This document shows, piece by piece, positions 7,455 to 14,477 of a stretch of 16,460 nucleotides of DNA. This DNA is from RQOF01 sp964461135. GTDB lineage: Bacteria > Calditrichota > Calditrichia > RBG-13-44-9. The notes beneath the pieces are model-generated. The model had not been told where the DNA came from and searched no databases. It saw nothing but the letters and a program-made list of their open reading frames with translations. The stretch is taken from NCBI GenBank assembly GCA_964461135.1, contig CAYWTB010000097.1:1-16460 (forward strand), given 5' to 3'. Numbering within the stretch: the stretch's first letter is position 1; every line of letters begins with the position of its first letter. The position numbers and the translations under genes were made by a program.

Positions 7455-7483
7455 AAAATAGGTTAAGATTGTTAAAATATCAA
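7455..7483 (-). promoter_or_regulatory. Likely promoter of the trpL-trpB2 transcript
   Basis: On the minus strand TTGATA (7478-7483) and TATTTT (7455-7460) are separated by exactly 17 bases, a plausible sigma-70-type -35/-10 pair. Transcription would start near 7448, giving about 19 bases of leader before the trpL ATG with its GGAG site. The elements are imperfect and the region is AT-rich, so the match is suggestive rather than proven. No Trp-repressor operator is evident. Confidence 0.55.
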
Positions 7484-7764
7484 ATAGTTTTTTTAAATAT
7501 CATAATTACTCCATTAACTCTGAAACCCTTCGTTGTGTCATTGTCCCGGGAAAGACAACTAAATGGCGAGCGCGGTGTTCGTCTGGCCGCCGGACTGGAG
7601 AAAAGAACAGGGTAAGTGAGCGTGTATTCATTTGATTCCTCTTTATTTTCAACGATCAGATTTGAGAAACAGAATTCGTTCATTTTAATAAAATTACCAC
7701 TGCAGCAAGGATTATCAGAGGAACGGAGCCAGAGCCCAAGAGAACCACATTGATCTCCACTATT
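7484..7764. other. Intergenic stretch, no gene recognised
   Basis: Between the trpL promoter and the next gene remnant I see no convincing gene. A 67-codon minus-strand frame at 7480-7683 has no family resemblance and runs into the promoter, so it is treated as chance. This stretch is the boundary between the intact half of the window and the half rich in decayed genes. Confidence 0.4.
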
Positions 7765-8079
7765 CTACTTAACCGGCGGAATCTTCAGACAACCATTCTT
7801 CAATATCAGAGAGCAGTTATCGTCAAAATAGACCATCAACACCATTTTCCTGGTCTCGATATAGTCGCCCGCTTTTAATCTGTATAGATACACGCCGCTG
7901 GCAAAACGGGAGGCATCCCATTCTACCGCGTGAGAACCAGAAAGCAGAGATGCAGAAAGCAGGGTGGCGACTTCTTCTCCAAGAATGTTGAAGATTTTAA
8001 GTGCAACTTCGCTGGTTTTGGGAAGGGAGAACTCAATGGTCATCGGATTAAAAGGTTTAGAGTAGTATTGATAAAACAA
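7765..8079 (-). pseudogene. Orphan secretion-tail (Por/T9SS-type C-terminal sorting domain) remnant
   Basis: The frame encodes almost nothing but a C-terminal sorting domain. YSKPFNPMTIEFSLPKTS (compare NYPNPFNPTTTIEFSLPKAS in the intact gene at 10057) is followed by VALKIFNILGEEVATLL, EWDASRFASGVYLYRLKAGD and ETRKMVLM. The carrier protein that should precede it is gone: a TAG lies directly before the TTG start and no coding sequence is seen upstream. The usual stop after KMVLMK is also lost, so the frame runs on for some 20 unrelated residues to TAG. Such domains direct export through the outer membrane in FCB bacteria. This is best read as the 3' fossil of a surface-protein gene. Confidence 0.8.
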
Positions 8080-8148
8080 CTAATCAAATGGTCAAGTTTC
8101 TCTATCGGTTTTATTATGATAAAATGATTACACTGATAAAAGACGGCA

Positions 8149-8182
8149 AAAAGGGGAGAGAGTAGATGATCCCTCCCCTTTT
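8149..8182 (-). terminator. Intrinsic terminator after the NTF2-like gene
   Basis: A 10-bp inverted repeat AAAAGGGGAG (8149-8158) / CTCCCCTTTT (8173-8182) with a 14-base loop. On the minus strand the stem ends in TTTTT. It lies 70 bases downstream of the NTF2-like stop, so it would end that leftward transcript. Confidence 0.65.
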
Positions 8183-8252
8183 AGATAGGGGGATTATATT
8201 TAAAATAACCATTTTCCTGGTATTAAGAAATTCCTCAGCACTGATTCTATGG

Positions 8253-8591
8253 TTATGGCTGGGGAGGAAACGGTGTTAAATCATGGGGGTGATTCATGAT
8301 GACCACCCATTTCCCATGCACTTTCTGACGAACATCGGTCCAGACTTCCACAAAGGTAGTTGTACCACCACCACCATACGCTGGTTTTAATGTCCTGGTC
8401 CAGGTTGCAATGCCGACTGCGTAGACATTGTTGCCAAAACGAAAACGGCTAATCTCGTTAACTTCCAAACTAAGAGATTCATGAGCTTCAAACATATCTT
8501 GCACACCGGCACGAACATTGTCCCAGCCACGGACCACCCAGCCGTTCTCAAGTACGAGGATTAAGTCCGGGCTGTTCCAAAAGCAATTCAT
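8253..8591 (-). CDS. NTF2-like (SnoaL/DUF4440-type) domain protein, 5' end missing
   Basis: 112 residues from the first available ATG. The pattern FWNSPDLILVLENGWVVRGWDNVRAGVQDMF, …LSLEVNEI, YAVGIATWTR, FVEVWTDVR…GKWVVIMNHPHD is a nuclear-transport-factor-2-like cone fold, as in SnoaL/DUF4440 proteins. These serve as small-ligand enzymes or binding domains; the function here cannot be told. Coding similarity continues in frame upstream of the ATG (…NEAWVNKDVDGV, 8592-8627), the usual first helix of the fold, but no start codon or ribosome site precedes it before an in-frame TGA at 8640-8642. The true 5' end has been lost and the remaining piece abuts the relic at 8635. It is probably decayed; any product from Met8591 would lack helix 1. 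Confidence 0.7.
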   Translation of the reverse strand: MNCFWNSPDLILVLENGWVVRGWDNVRAGVQDMFEAHESLSLEVNEISRFRFGNNVYAVGIATWTRTLKPAYGGGGTTTFVEVWTDVRQKVHGKWVVIMNHPHDLTPFPPQP

Positions 8592-8634
8592 AACCCCATC
8601 GACATCTTTATTGACCCATGCTTCATTTCCAATT

Positions 8635-8715
8635 TTATTTCATTAAAATCATCTTCCTCATCTCAACATACTCTCCCGCTTTGCAACCTATACAGATACA
8701 CTCCACTAGTAAAGA
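8635..8715 (-). pseudogene. Frameshifted tail of a second secretion-tail domain
   Basis: On the minus strand the sequence reads TSGVYLYRLQ, then, after removing one A from the CAAAGC run near 8685, AGEYVEMRKMILMK followed by TAA (8635-8637). This is the terminal strand pair of the sorting domain seen at 10057 and 13059. One extra base breaks the frame, and upstream of about 8715 no further domain can be read. It directly precedes the NTF2-like remnant, so a deletion probably joined two unrelated gene fragments. Confidence 0.7.
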
Positions 8716-8959
8716 TTAAGACAAGAATATCTTTCAATGAAAATGAATATTAATCTTTCTATGCTGATTTCAGCATCGGAAACTATCAAACCTGAAATGA
8801 CTATTTGATTACCTGTCTTAGCATAAAAAAGAAATTCACCCTCATCGATTGCCTGTGAACAATGTCCTGTTGCTATTTAATACCCCGCTTTTCAATCAGC
8901 TAACGGGTGGAAAACAGAAGGGGTTTTCCGAAAATATCCTGTTTACTAAAACTAAAACA
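8716..8959. other. Intergenic stretch with one small hairpin
   Basis: No gene recognised. A 7-bp hairpin GGAAAAC (8909-8915) / GTTTTCC (8923-8929) is present on either strand, some 30 bases before the terminator-like hairpin at 8960. With that hairpin it forms a two-stem arrangement similar to the candidate RNA at 12837-12930, but I see no clear promoter. Confidence 0.3.
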
Positions 8960-8994
8960 CACCCAGTGTCCGCTTATCGTCGGACAACTGGGTG
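8960..8994. terminator. Bulged hairpin, likely bidirectional terminator
   Basis: CACCCAGTGTCCG (8960-8972) pairs with CGGACAACTGGGTG (8981-8994) with a one-base bulge, giving 13 bp. On the plus strand it is followed by CTTAATTTTTTCT; on the minus strand by TGTTTTAGTTTTAG. It lies 55 bases downstream of the lipoprotein pseudogene stop and can end that leftward transcript. The better T-run is on the plus strand, where no gene is evident. Confidence 0.6.
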
Positions 8995-9049
8995 CTTAAT
9001 TTTTTCTGACAAAAATACTTAGTTAGTCCTGATCATTCCGCTGGTTTTT

Positions 9050-9907
9050 CTACTGCTCATTGATAAATCCTTCAACGCTGTAAAATCCACTTTGTCCAGG
9101 CTCGTGTATGTAGGTCCACTTAGCAACCAATCCCTTCACAGCGCCTTCTTTACCGGTACCAACAATATAATCTACTATGCTTCCATCAGCGGCTTTCCAT
9201 CCATGCCACGTCATTTCCCATCTACCGCCATCATCGTCTACAATTAACTCAGCTTTTCCCCATACTTTTCCGCTACCATCCTCTTCTAATTTTTTATTGA
9301 CATACCAAAAAGATTTTCCATTCCCGCTATTGCTATCAGTTTATTCGAAATGTACCCTCAGCCCTCTCGGGTAATCCAGTTGGATCTCCATTTCCATCAA
9401 ATGCCCAATATACAAGGCCACGAAAGTGTACATTACGACCCTGCCATTCTACAAATGGCCCATATGCTTCCGTTATTTTACCGTTCGCCAGGAACTTGCA
9501 TGGATCAGGGGGATTATTTGCATAGGCAACAACTCCAGCATCCCATCCTTTCAAGTATACGTTCCCTTCAACACCGTATTCGTGGATTACAAAGTCTTCA
9601 TAGAAAGGACTTGCTTGTGAATAACCTCTTGGTTCTCCATGGCTGATGCATATAAACCATATGGTCCTTCTCCAAAATCTATTGTGCCTTCCCAAAAAAT
9701 GGGAAGGCCACTGCCACCAGGGTCAAGCCGTGGGGAAATGTGAAAAGGGGTATAAGTTGTGCCTATGAGGTTTGCTGTTGGTTTTGCCAAAGAAGCTGGT
9801 ACCTGATCACTTTGGCCTAATTCAGGAGCTAAAGCACTTTCTTGCTGGCAACCAAAAAAGATCAAAACAGTTACAATAACCAAAAACATAAGAATTAAAC
9901 GTTTCAT
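9050..9907 (-). pseudogene. Secreted lipoprotein gene of unknown family, broken by two frameshifts
   Basis: Three consecutive frames form one protein of about 280 residues. Part 1 (from 9907) has a lipoprotein signal: MKRLILMFLVIVTVLIFFGC with the lipid-accepting Cys20, then a low-complexity linker and GTTYTPFHISPRLDPGG. At about 9638-9646 the frame shifts into GEPRGYSQASPFYEDFVIHE…GRNVHFRGLVYWAF…RAEGTFRI. At about 9338-9344, in the AATAAAC stretch, it shifts again into DSNSGNGKSFWYVNKKLEE…GRWEMTWHGWKAADGSIVDY…FYSVEGFINEQ, with TAG at 9050-9052. The body is rich in Trp, Gly and beta-strand patterns, as in beta-sandwich proteins. I do not recognise the family. The ribosome site is excellent (AGGAGG five bases before the ATG), so expression was once strong. 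Read errors at the two shifts are the alternative. Confidence 0.75.
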
Positions 9908-10056
9908 AGCATCCTCCTAAATTTTGTTTAAGGATTGATTCAAAATAAATAATACCTCAATTATGAATATGGATTGTGAATAAGCATATATCTCTTATTT
10001 TCACCTCCTTTCATTTATTATGCTATATTGACTCTGAATTAAGGATATTAGCTTCC

Positions 10057-12243
10057 TCACCTCATCAAAACCATCTTCTTTGTTTCCACAAAATCACTTG
10101 CTTGTAACCTGTATAGGTAAACACCACTGGCAAGGTTAGAGGCATCCCATTCATATTGGTATGTACCAGCAGCTAACCTATCAGAAACAAGCATCGCCAA
10201 TTCCTCTCCCAAGATGTTAAAGATTTTGAGAGTCACATTGCTGGCTTTAGGTAGAGAAAATTCAATAGTGGTTGTTGGGTTGAAGGGATTGGGGTAGTTT
10301 TGGTGTAAGGTGAATTCTTTTGGAATTGCACGTTCTGAATTTTCCAATCCGACTATCATACTCACTGTACTATCCTGCCAGCATAATGTCCCGTAACTGT
10401 AGATATTAATCTTAAAGTTGATGGTATCGATTAAGGAATTGCTATTGGTTATTATGTAACAAGTATTGGGGGATTCCCCCACCCCTCCGGCCGCTATTTC
10501 TCCAAATCTCTGACGGGCATTAACTATATTGAGTACCGTCTTATCCTCGGTTAATATTTCAACCTCAACATCACGTGCTGCAGCTCTTAATCCGGTATTT
10601 CTGACTGACATTTTCACGTATGCCCTATACCCATTTGTCAGGCGGAGTACCTTGTGAACCTGATAACTGTGAAACACCAGCGGACCGACGGATGTAATAA
10701 GATGATCCTCTTCTGTTATAAAACGCTCACCTGTTTTCATATTATTGCTAAGAATTTTTACATTAAAATAGTCCTCTGAAGGAACTGGATCAAAATTATT
10801 TCCCCACACGCCATCATCCGAACCGCCATCTCCATGCATTCCATCGTCGAAAAGTGGTACTGAATCCTGGTAACTGCTGTCTAGACTGAAGAAAATAGCA
10901 TGAGAATTAAACGGATAATTATTGTGATTGACGAAATGAGTGGTTACTTGTAAAGAATCAGTAAATGGTCGAATATAGTTTGGTTTTGGAAGAAGGTTTG
11001 TTTTATAAGCATAGATTTTATCCCAGAGAAAAGCGAAACTGGAAAGGACCTCCCCAACCGGAGTCTGATCTAAAAGCCAGATGTTGAAAAAAACAATATA
11101 TCCATAATTTTCAGCTGGCGAAAAAAACATTTGTGCAGTTGCACCAATTCTTTGGTCATAAAGCCCCCACAGCCATGGTCCAAAACTATTTAGGGAACCA
11201 TTGGAATGACACCATCCCAATCCCCAAAATCCCGAATTAAAGGGAGCGAAAACTCTGCGAGTCAGCATCATCTGAATGGTGGTATCTTTGAAAATTGTAT
11301 TTCTCGCAAAAGGGCCATGCTGCATGTAGGCACTTAAAAAATTTGACAGTTGTAAGACACTGGTTCTCAGGTTTTCAGCCGGATAGGCTACATTACTGAG
11401 ATGGCCCAGAGGAACAGGATTAGAAGTATATCCTACATATGGCATGGCTATATTACTGTTATCCAAACCTGTGAGGAACCAGGAGGTATTATTCATATTG
11501 AGTGGTTCAAATATTTTAAGCTGACAGTATTCTTCAAAGGATAAGCCGCTGATGCTTTCCACCAGATAACCAAGCAGTGCAATTCCCACATTGCTTTTAA
11601 TACACGTTTGACCGGGATGAAGGTTATAAAAATTATGCAAACTGTCAAAGTATAGACCACCGGGCATCAAGTAATTTATAAGAAAACTGTCCAGCGACAC
11701 CAGCGGATCTCCGGGATAAAAAAAGGGAAAATCATTATTATCTTTGATACTGGAGGTATTAGTTAATAACATTTCAAAAGTAATCGGATCCTGCGGATTA
11801 TATGAATTATGTACCTCAAGTTCCCTGGGCAGATAGTTGTTGATATCGTCCTCCAGCTGAAACAATCCCTGTTCCCACAACTGCATCACAGCAGTGGCAA
11901 CGATTGACTCAGAAATTCCACAAATCACAAAAGTGGTTGAATCGTTAACCTGTAAATTCTGAGCAATATTGGCATAACCGTAATTGTTATGCCAGACAGT
12001 CTCTCCGTCTTTTAAGATGCATGCCGTGAGGCCGGGAATACTATATCGAGACAGTATTGCCACAATGAAAGAATCAAGCATCGTCTCATTAAAATATGTT
12101 ACGGTTTCCATCGGGGATTTTATACTTCCTGTAATCCGCTCATGTGGTTTTAACGAATAATCTTTTGAAGGAAACTCATTCTGAGCAAAGGTATGTGAGC
12201 AACAAATTATTATTAAAATGATAAAAATGATGTTAGGTTTCAT
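10057..12243 (-). CDS. Exported class C beta-lactamase-fold protein with secretion tail; catalytic motifs replaced
   Basis: 728 residues. Domains: signal peptide 1-20 (IIFIILIIICCSHTFAQ); serine-hydrolase (beta-lactamase/PBP4-like) fold about 52-390; a beta domain with an acidic, possibly Ca-binding turn DDGMHGDGGSDDGVWG (466-481); and a sorting domain 646-728 (QNYPNPFNPTTTIEFSLPKA…KKMVLMR). The fold is clear: IPGLTACILKDGE, AVMQLWEQGLFQLEDDINNYLP, ALLGYLVESISGLSFEEY, IFEPLNMNNTSW. The active site is not: the SxxK site reads G109-I-S-E112 (FVICGISES against FRIGSVSKS), YSN reads K216-S-N, LLTHTSG reads LLTNTSS, and the HxG region reads GLYDQRIG. It is probably a non-catalytic binding or structural protein on the cell surface, although the frame is intact. 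GGGAGG lies five bases before the ATG. Confidence 0.88.
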   Translation of the reverse strand: MKPNIIFIILIIICCSHTFAQNEFPSKDYSLKPHERITGSIKSPMETVTYFNETMLDSFIVAILSRYSIPGLTACILKDGETVWHNNYGYANIAQNLQVNDSTTFVICGISESIVATAVMQLWEQGLFQLEDDINNYLPRELEVHNSYNPQDPITFEMLLTNTSSIKDNNDFPFFYPGDPLVSLDSFLINYLMPGGLYFDSLHNFYNLHPGQTCIKSNVGIALLGYLVESISGLSFEEYCQLKIFEPLNMNNTSWFLTGLDNSNIAMPYVGYTSNPVPLGHLSNVAYPAENLRTSVLQLSNFLSAYMQHGPFARNTIFKDTTIQMMLTRRVFAPFNSGFWGLGWCHSNGSLNSFGPWLWGLYDQRIGATAQMFFSPAENYGYIVFFNIWLLDQTPVGEVLSSFAFLWDKIYAYKTNLLPKPNYIRPFTDSLQVTTHFVNHNNYPFNSHAIFFSLDSSYQDSVPLFDDGMHGDGGSDDGVWGNNFDPVPSEDYFNVKILSNNMKTGERFITEEDHLITSVGPLVFHSYQVHKVLRLTNGYRAYVKMSVRNTGLRAAARDVEVEILTEDKTVLNIVNARQRFGEIAAGGVGESPNTCYIITNSNSLIDTINFKINIYSYGTLCWQDSTVSMIVGLENSERAIPKEFTLHQNYPNPFNPTTTIEFSLPKASNVTLKIFNILGEELAMLVSDRLAAGTYQYEWDASNLASGVYLYRLQASDFVETKKMVLMR

Positions 12244-12281
12244 CTGAGCCTCCCTAATTATAGTCTTGACTAATTAGTCTT

Positions 12282-12599
12282 TTAATTCACAACTTTACTC
12301 TCATTACCGTAAATGGTCTGAAAAATATCACATATGTTGCATAACACGAGATTGACCGGCACACCCTCAGCTGTATACCATATACGATATTGATTTCCAT
12401 CAAACAGAACAGCAGGTTCAATGACACATGCATTGTCCCGACTGCCGGCCGCACCGGGAGTCAGCACCTGATTTCTGGTATTTTTTGTCAAGATGGTTTG
12501 GGACCCTTCCCAAGAAAAAAGACGAAAGAACAAAATCAGCCAACAAGCGGATTTTCCTGCCGGCGGAGAATAAAGGTAGAACAAAACGATCTTAGACAT
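12282..12599 (-). pseudogene. Relic of a five-bladed-propeller glycosidase-like (GH43/GH32/GH130-type) gene
   Basis: Only codons about 43-77 (12369-12473) are recognisable: NQVLTPGAAGSRDN…VIEPAVLFDGNQYRIWYTA. This matches the repeating blade signature NPVL.PG..GSWD…P.VL.DG..Y.MWY.G of five-bladed glycosidase-like proteins common in this bacterial group. The flanking residues on both sides show no similarity, and the complete family needs several such blades. It is therefore a fragment of a decayed gene, about 40 bases upstream of the beta-lactamase-like gene. The whole frame is unlikely to be expressed as a functional protein. Confidence 0.55.
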
Positions 12600-12801
12600 G
12601 ATGAATCCCCTTTATGTTATGGTTGGCATTTTTATTTGAAAAAATAGGATTAATTCCTGTCACGCCTGTCAAGCAAAAATCAGTATGACTGCTGCGCATA
12701 CGGTTTGGAAACAGTTTTAAACAAAAAAAGTATTTTGTCAGGGTATTGTTCAAAAAATTCATTCCAATTTTCCTGCTCATTTATAGCTTTGCAGATACAT
12801 G

Positions 12802-12830
12802 TTGTCTTTTCTGATAAAATTCCTTAAAAT
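12802..12830 (+). promoter_or_regulatory. Possible plus-strand promoter for a small RNA
   Basis: TTGTCT (12802-12807) and TAAAAT (12825-12830) are 17 bases apart, a reasonable sigma-70-type arrangement. Transcription would begin near 12837. It matters because a well-formed plus-strand terminator lies about 50-90 bases downstream with no plus-strand gene to serve. Confidence 0.35.
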
Positions 12831-12836
12831 TACAAT

Positions 12837-12930
12837 GCCCGTAAGGGGTGCTTCTAAATCATAGAACTCCCCTTGTGTGGCGCGGGACCACCAGTTTAAT
12901 GACTTGACCGGTCAACTGGTGGTCTTTTTC
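12837..12930 (+). ncRNA. Candidate small structured RNA (about 94 nt)
   Basis: The interval has a possible promoter before it, two hairpins and a terminator. Hairpin 1: AAGGGG (12843-12848) with CCCCTT (12869-12874), stacked over an inner TTCT (12852-12855) / AGAA (12863-12866). Hairpin 2: the terminator stem at 12886-12924. There is no start codon with a ribosome site inside. The family is not recognised. The alternative is a leftover terminator of a deleted gene next to AT-rich sequence. Confidence 0.3.
12886..12929 (+). terminator. Intrinsic terminator, plus-strand orientation
   Basis: A perfect 11-bp inverted repeat GACCACCAGTT (12886-12896) / AACTGGTGGTC (12914-12924) is followed by TTTTTCTTT. 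The loop contains most of a 12-base palindrome TTGACCGGTCAA (12904-12915), which can form an alternative fold. On the minus strand the stem is followed by GC-rich sequence, so the direction is clearly plus. No plus-strand gene precedes it. Confidence 0.7.
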
Positions 12931-12981
12931 TTTATAAAACGATCCTGCTGTTTAACTACCTGGCAGAGTGCATAGTGGAGG

Positions 12982-13016
12982 CTCAAGGCACAAGGACCAA
13001 GGCCCAAGGATCAAGA
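12982..13016. repeat. Short tandem heptanucleotide repeat (NNCAAGG)5
   Basis: Five successive 7-base units: CTCAAGG, CACAAGG, ACCAAGG, CCCAAGG, ATCAAGA. The CAAGG core is constant except in the last unit, and the first two bases vary. It is followed by a C/T-rich tract and lies about 40 bases past the stop of the beta-propeller gene. No coding frame of note. Confidence 0.7.
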
Positions 13017-13058
13017 CCTCCTTTTTTCTGTTTTTTAATTCTTTGCCCTTTACCCTCG

Positions 13059-14477
13059 TCATTTCATCAAAATCATCTTCCTGCTCTCAACATAGTTACC
13101 TGCCTGTAAACGATACAGGTAAACACCGCTGGCCAGTTTACCGGCATCCCATGTATACTGGTATTTTCCTGTCTTCAGTTTTTCTGAAACCAGTGCATCA
13201 ACTTCCTGCCCCAGCAGGTTGTAAATTTTGAGTGTTACAAATACTGTTTTGGGTAGAGAGAATTCTATATTTGTGCTGGGATTGAAGGGATTGGGGTAGT
13301 TTTGTGAAAGAATATAATCAAATGGTTTTGCATCTGAGATCTGTTCTATACCATCAATTAGAGGCACAATAGGATTATCATAGACTACAACTTTATTAGC
13401 GTTCCATCCAGTTACAAATGCATCTAAATCACCGTCATATCCTAAATCGCCTAAACAAACATAATTCGCCCCAAGAAAGTTACCATCAATAGTATTTTTA
13501 GTCCAGGTTTGACCAGCATTTTCATTTCTATACCACACGACATCATTAGCATCATGACCGGTTACCGCAATGTCAGGACTGTTATCCAAATCAATATCAC
13601 CAATATACACACACATAGCATCATTCAGATTGTCGTCTATTATAAATTGAGTCCAGTTTTGACCAGCATTACTGTTTTTATACCACCGTACATCATCTGC
13701 ATTCCTACCTGCAGCTACAACGTCTAAGGTATCATCTCCATCAATATCGGCAACACGTACGCCCCAGGCACGATCCAGATTTGCATCGATTGTATGTTTG
13801 CTCCAGGTTGGATTAGGCAGATCATTCTCATACCAGACAACATCATCAGCTGTTTCTCCAGTCGCGACGACATCAACATCACCATCATAATCCATATCAC
13901 CAAAAGCAATACACATCGCCACAGCTAAAGCTCCATCAATTGTATGTTTGTTCCAGGTTGTGTTCGGCAAATCATTCTCATACCAGACAACATCATTGGC
14001 ACTATATCCGGTTGCAACTACATCAGGATCTCCATCACCATCAATGTCTTCTGTTTCTACTACTTCTGCACCATCTAGATTTGCATCGATCGTATGTTTG
14101 GACCAAGTTGTATTTGGCAAATCATTTTCGTACCAGACAACATCATCTGTAGCTCCTCCAGCTGCCGCCAGTATATCCAGATCACCGTCTCCATCAAGAT
14201 CACATAGAAATATACCAACTGCACTATTAAAATTTCCATCTATTAAATATTCAGTCCAGGTAGTGTTATCACCTCCATTTTCATACCAGACGACATCACC
14301 GGCACCCCATGAGGTTGCAGCAGCATCCAGGTCACCATCGCCATCGATATCACCAACTTCAACAATAGCCGGATTACTAATACTTGGATCGATCACATGT
14401 TGTGACCATTGCCCAAAAAGTGGTGAAAAAATAACCGGTGAAACTACAAGCAAAATAATTGTAAAAAAATTTTTCAT
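13059..14477 (-). CDS. Exported seven-bladed FG-GAP/VCBS beta-propeller with secretion tail
   Basis: 472 residues, intact. Signal peptide about 1-22 (FFTIILLVVSPVIFSPLFG). Residues 24-373 are seven consecutive repeats of 49-51 residues, each running W(S/T)xxxIDxx…GDIDGDGDLD…VVWYEN, with a Ca-binding DxDxDG loop per repeat, i.e. an integrin-like seven-bladed propeller. In blade 7 the loop reads DLGYDGDLD, and in blades 5-6 DIDGDDTLD and DIDLDNSPD, so Ca binding may vary. A linker leads to the sorting domain about 390-472 (QNYPNPFNPSTNIEFSLPKT…SGVYLYRLQAGNYVESRKMILMK). It is probably secreted or anchored at the cell surface, for adhesion or binding; the ligand is unknown. The ribosome site GGAGGTG lies five bases before the ATG. 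The stop is TGA. Confidence 0.93.
   Translation of the reverse strand: MKNFFTIILLVVSPVIFSPLFGQWSQHVIDPSISNPAIVEVGDIDGDGDLDAAATSWGAGDVVWYENGGDNTTWTEYLIDGNFNSAVGIFLCDLDGDGDLDILAAAGGATDDVVWYENDLPNTTWSKHTIDANLDGAEVVETEDIDGDGDPDVVATGYSANDVVWYENDLPNTTWNKHTIDGALAVAMCIAFGDMDYDGDVDVVATGETADDVVWYENDLPNPTWSKHTIDANLDRAWGVRVADIDGDDTLDVVAAGRNADDVRWYKNSNAGQNWTQFIIDDNLNDAMCVYIGDIDLDNSPDIAVTGHDANDVVWYRNENAGQTWTKNTIDGNFLGANYVCLGDLGYDGDLDAFVTGWNANKVVVYDNPIVPLIDGIEQISDAKPFDYILSQNYPNPFNPSTNIEFSLPKTVFVTLKIYNLLGQEVDALVSEKLKTGKYQYTWDAGKLASGVYLYRLQAGNYVESRKMILMK
13359..14408 (-). repeat. Seven tandem coding repeats of about 150 bp (propeller blades)
   Basis: The seven blades give a DNA periodicity of about 150 bases. 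Blades 2-5 are the most alike: blades 2, 3 and 4 end in WYENDLPN(T/P)T, and blades 3 and 5 both start WSKHTIDANLD. This suggests recent internal duplication, while blades 1, 6 and 7 are more diverged. A plus-strand frame antisense to this part (13948-14493) is only a shadow of the repeat. Confidence 0.85.

Noticed and set aside
7480..7683. 67-codon minus-strand frame upstream of the trp leader
   Set aside because: No family resemblance, and its end overlaps the AT-rich trpL promoter; treated as a chance frame.
12390..12647. 85-codon plus-strand frame
   Set aside because: Antisense to the glycosidase-like relic; no coding character of its own.
13359..14408. CRISPR or non-coding tandem array
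   Set aside because: The 150-base period is explained by seven propeller blades in one intact frame.
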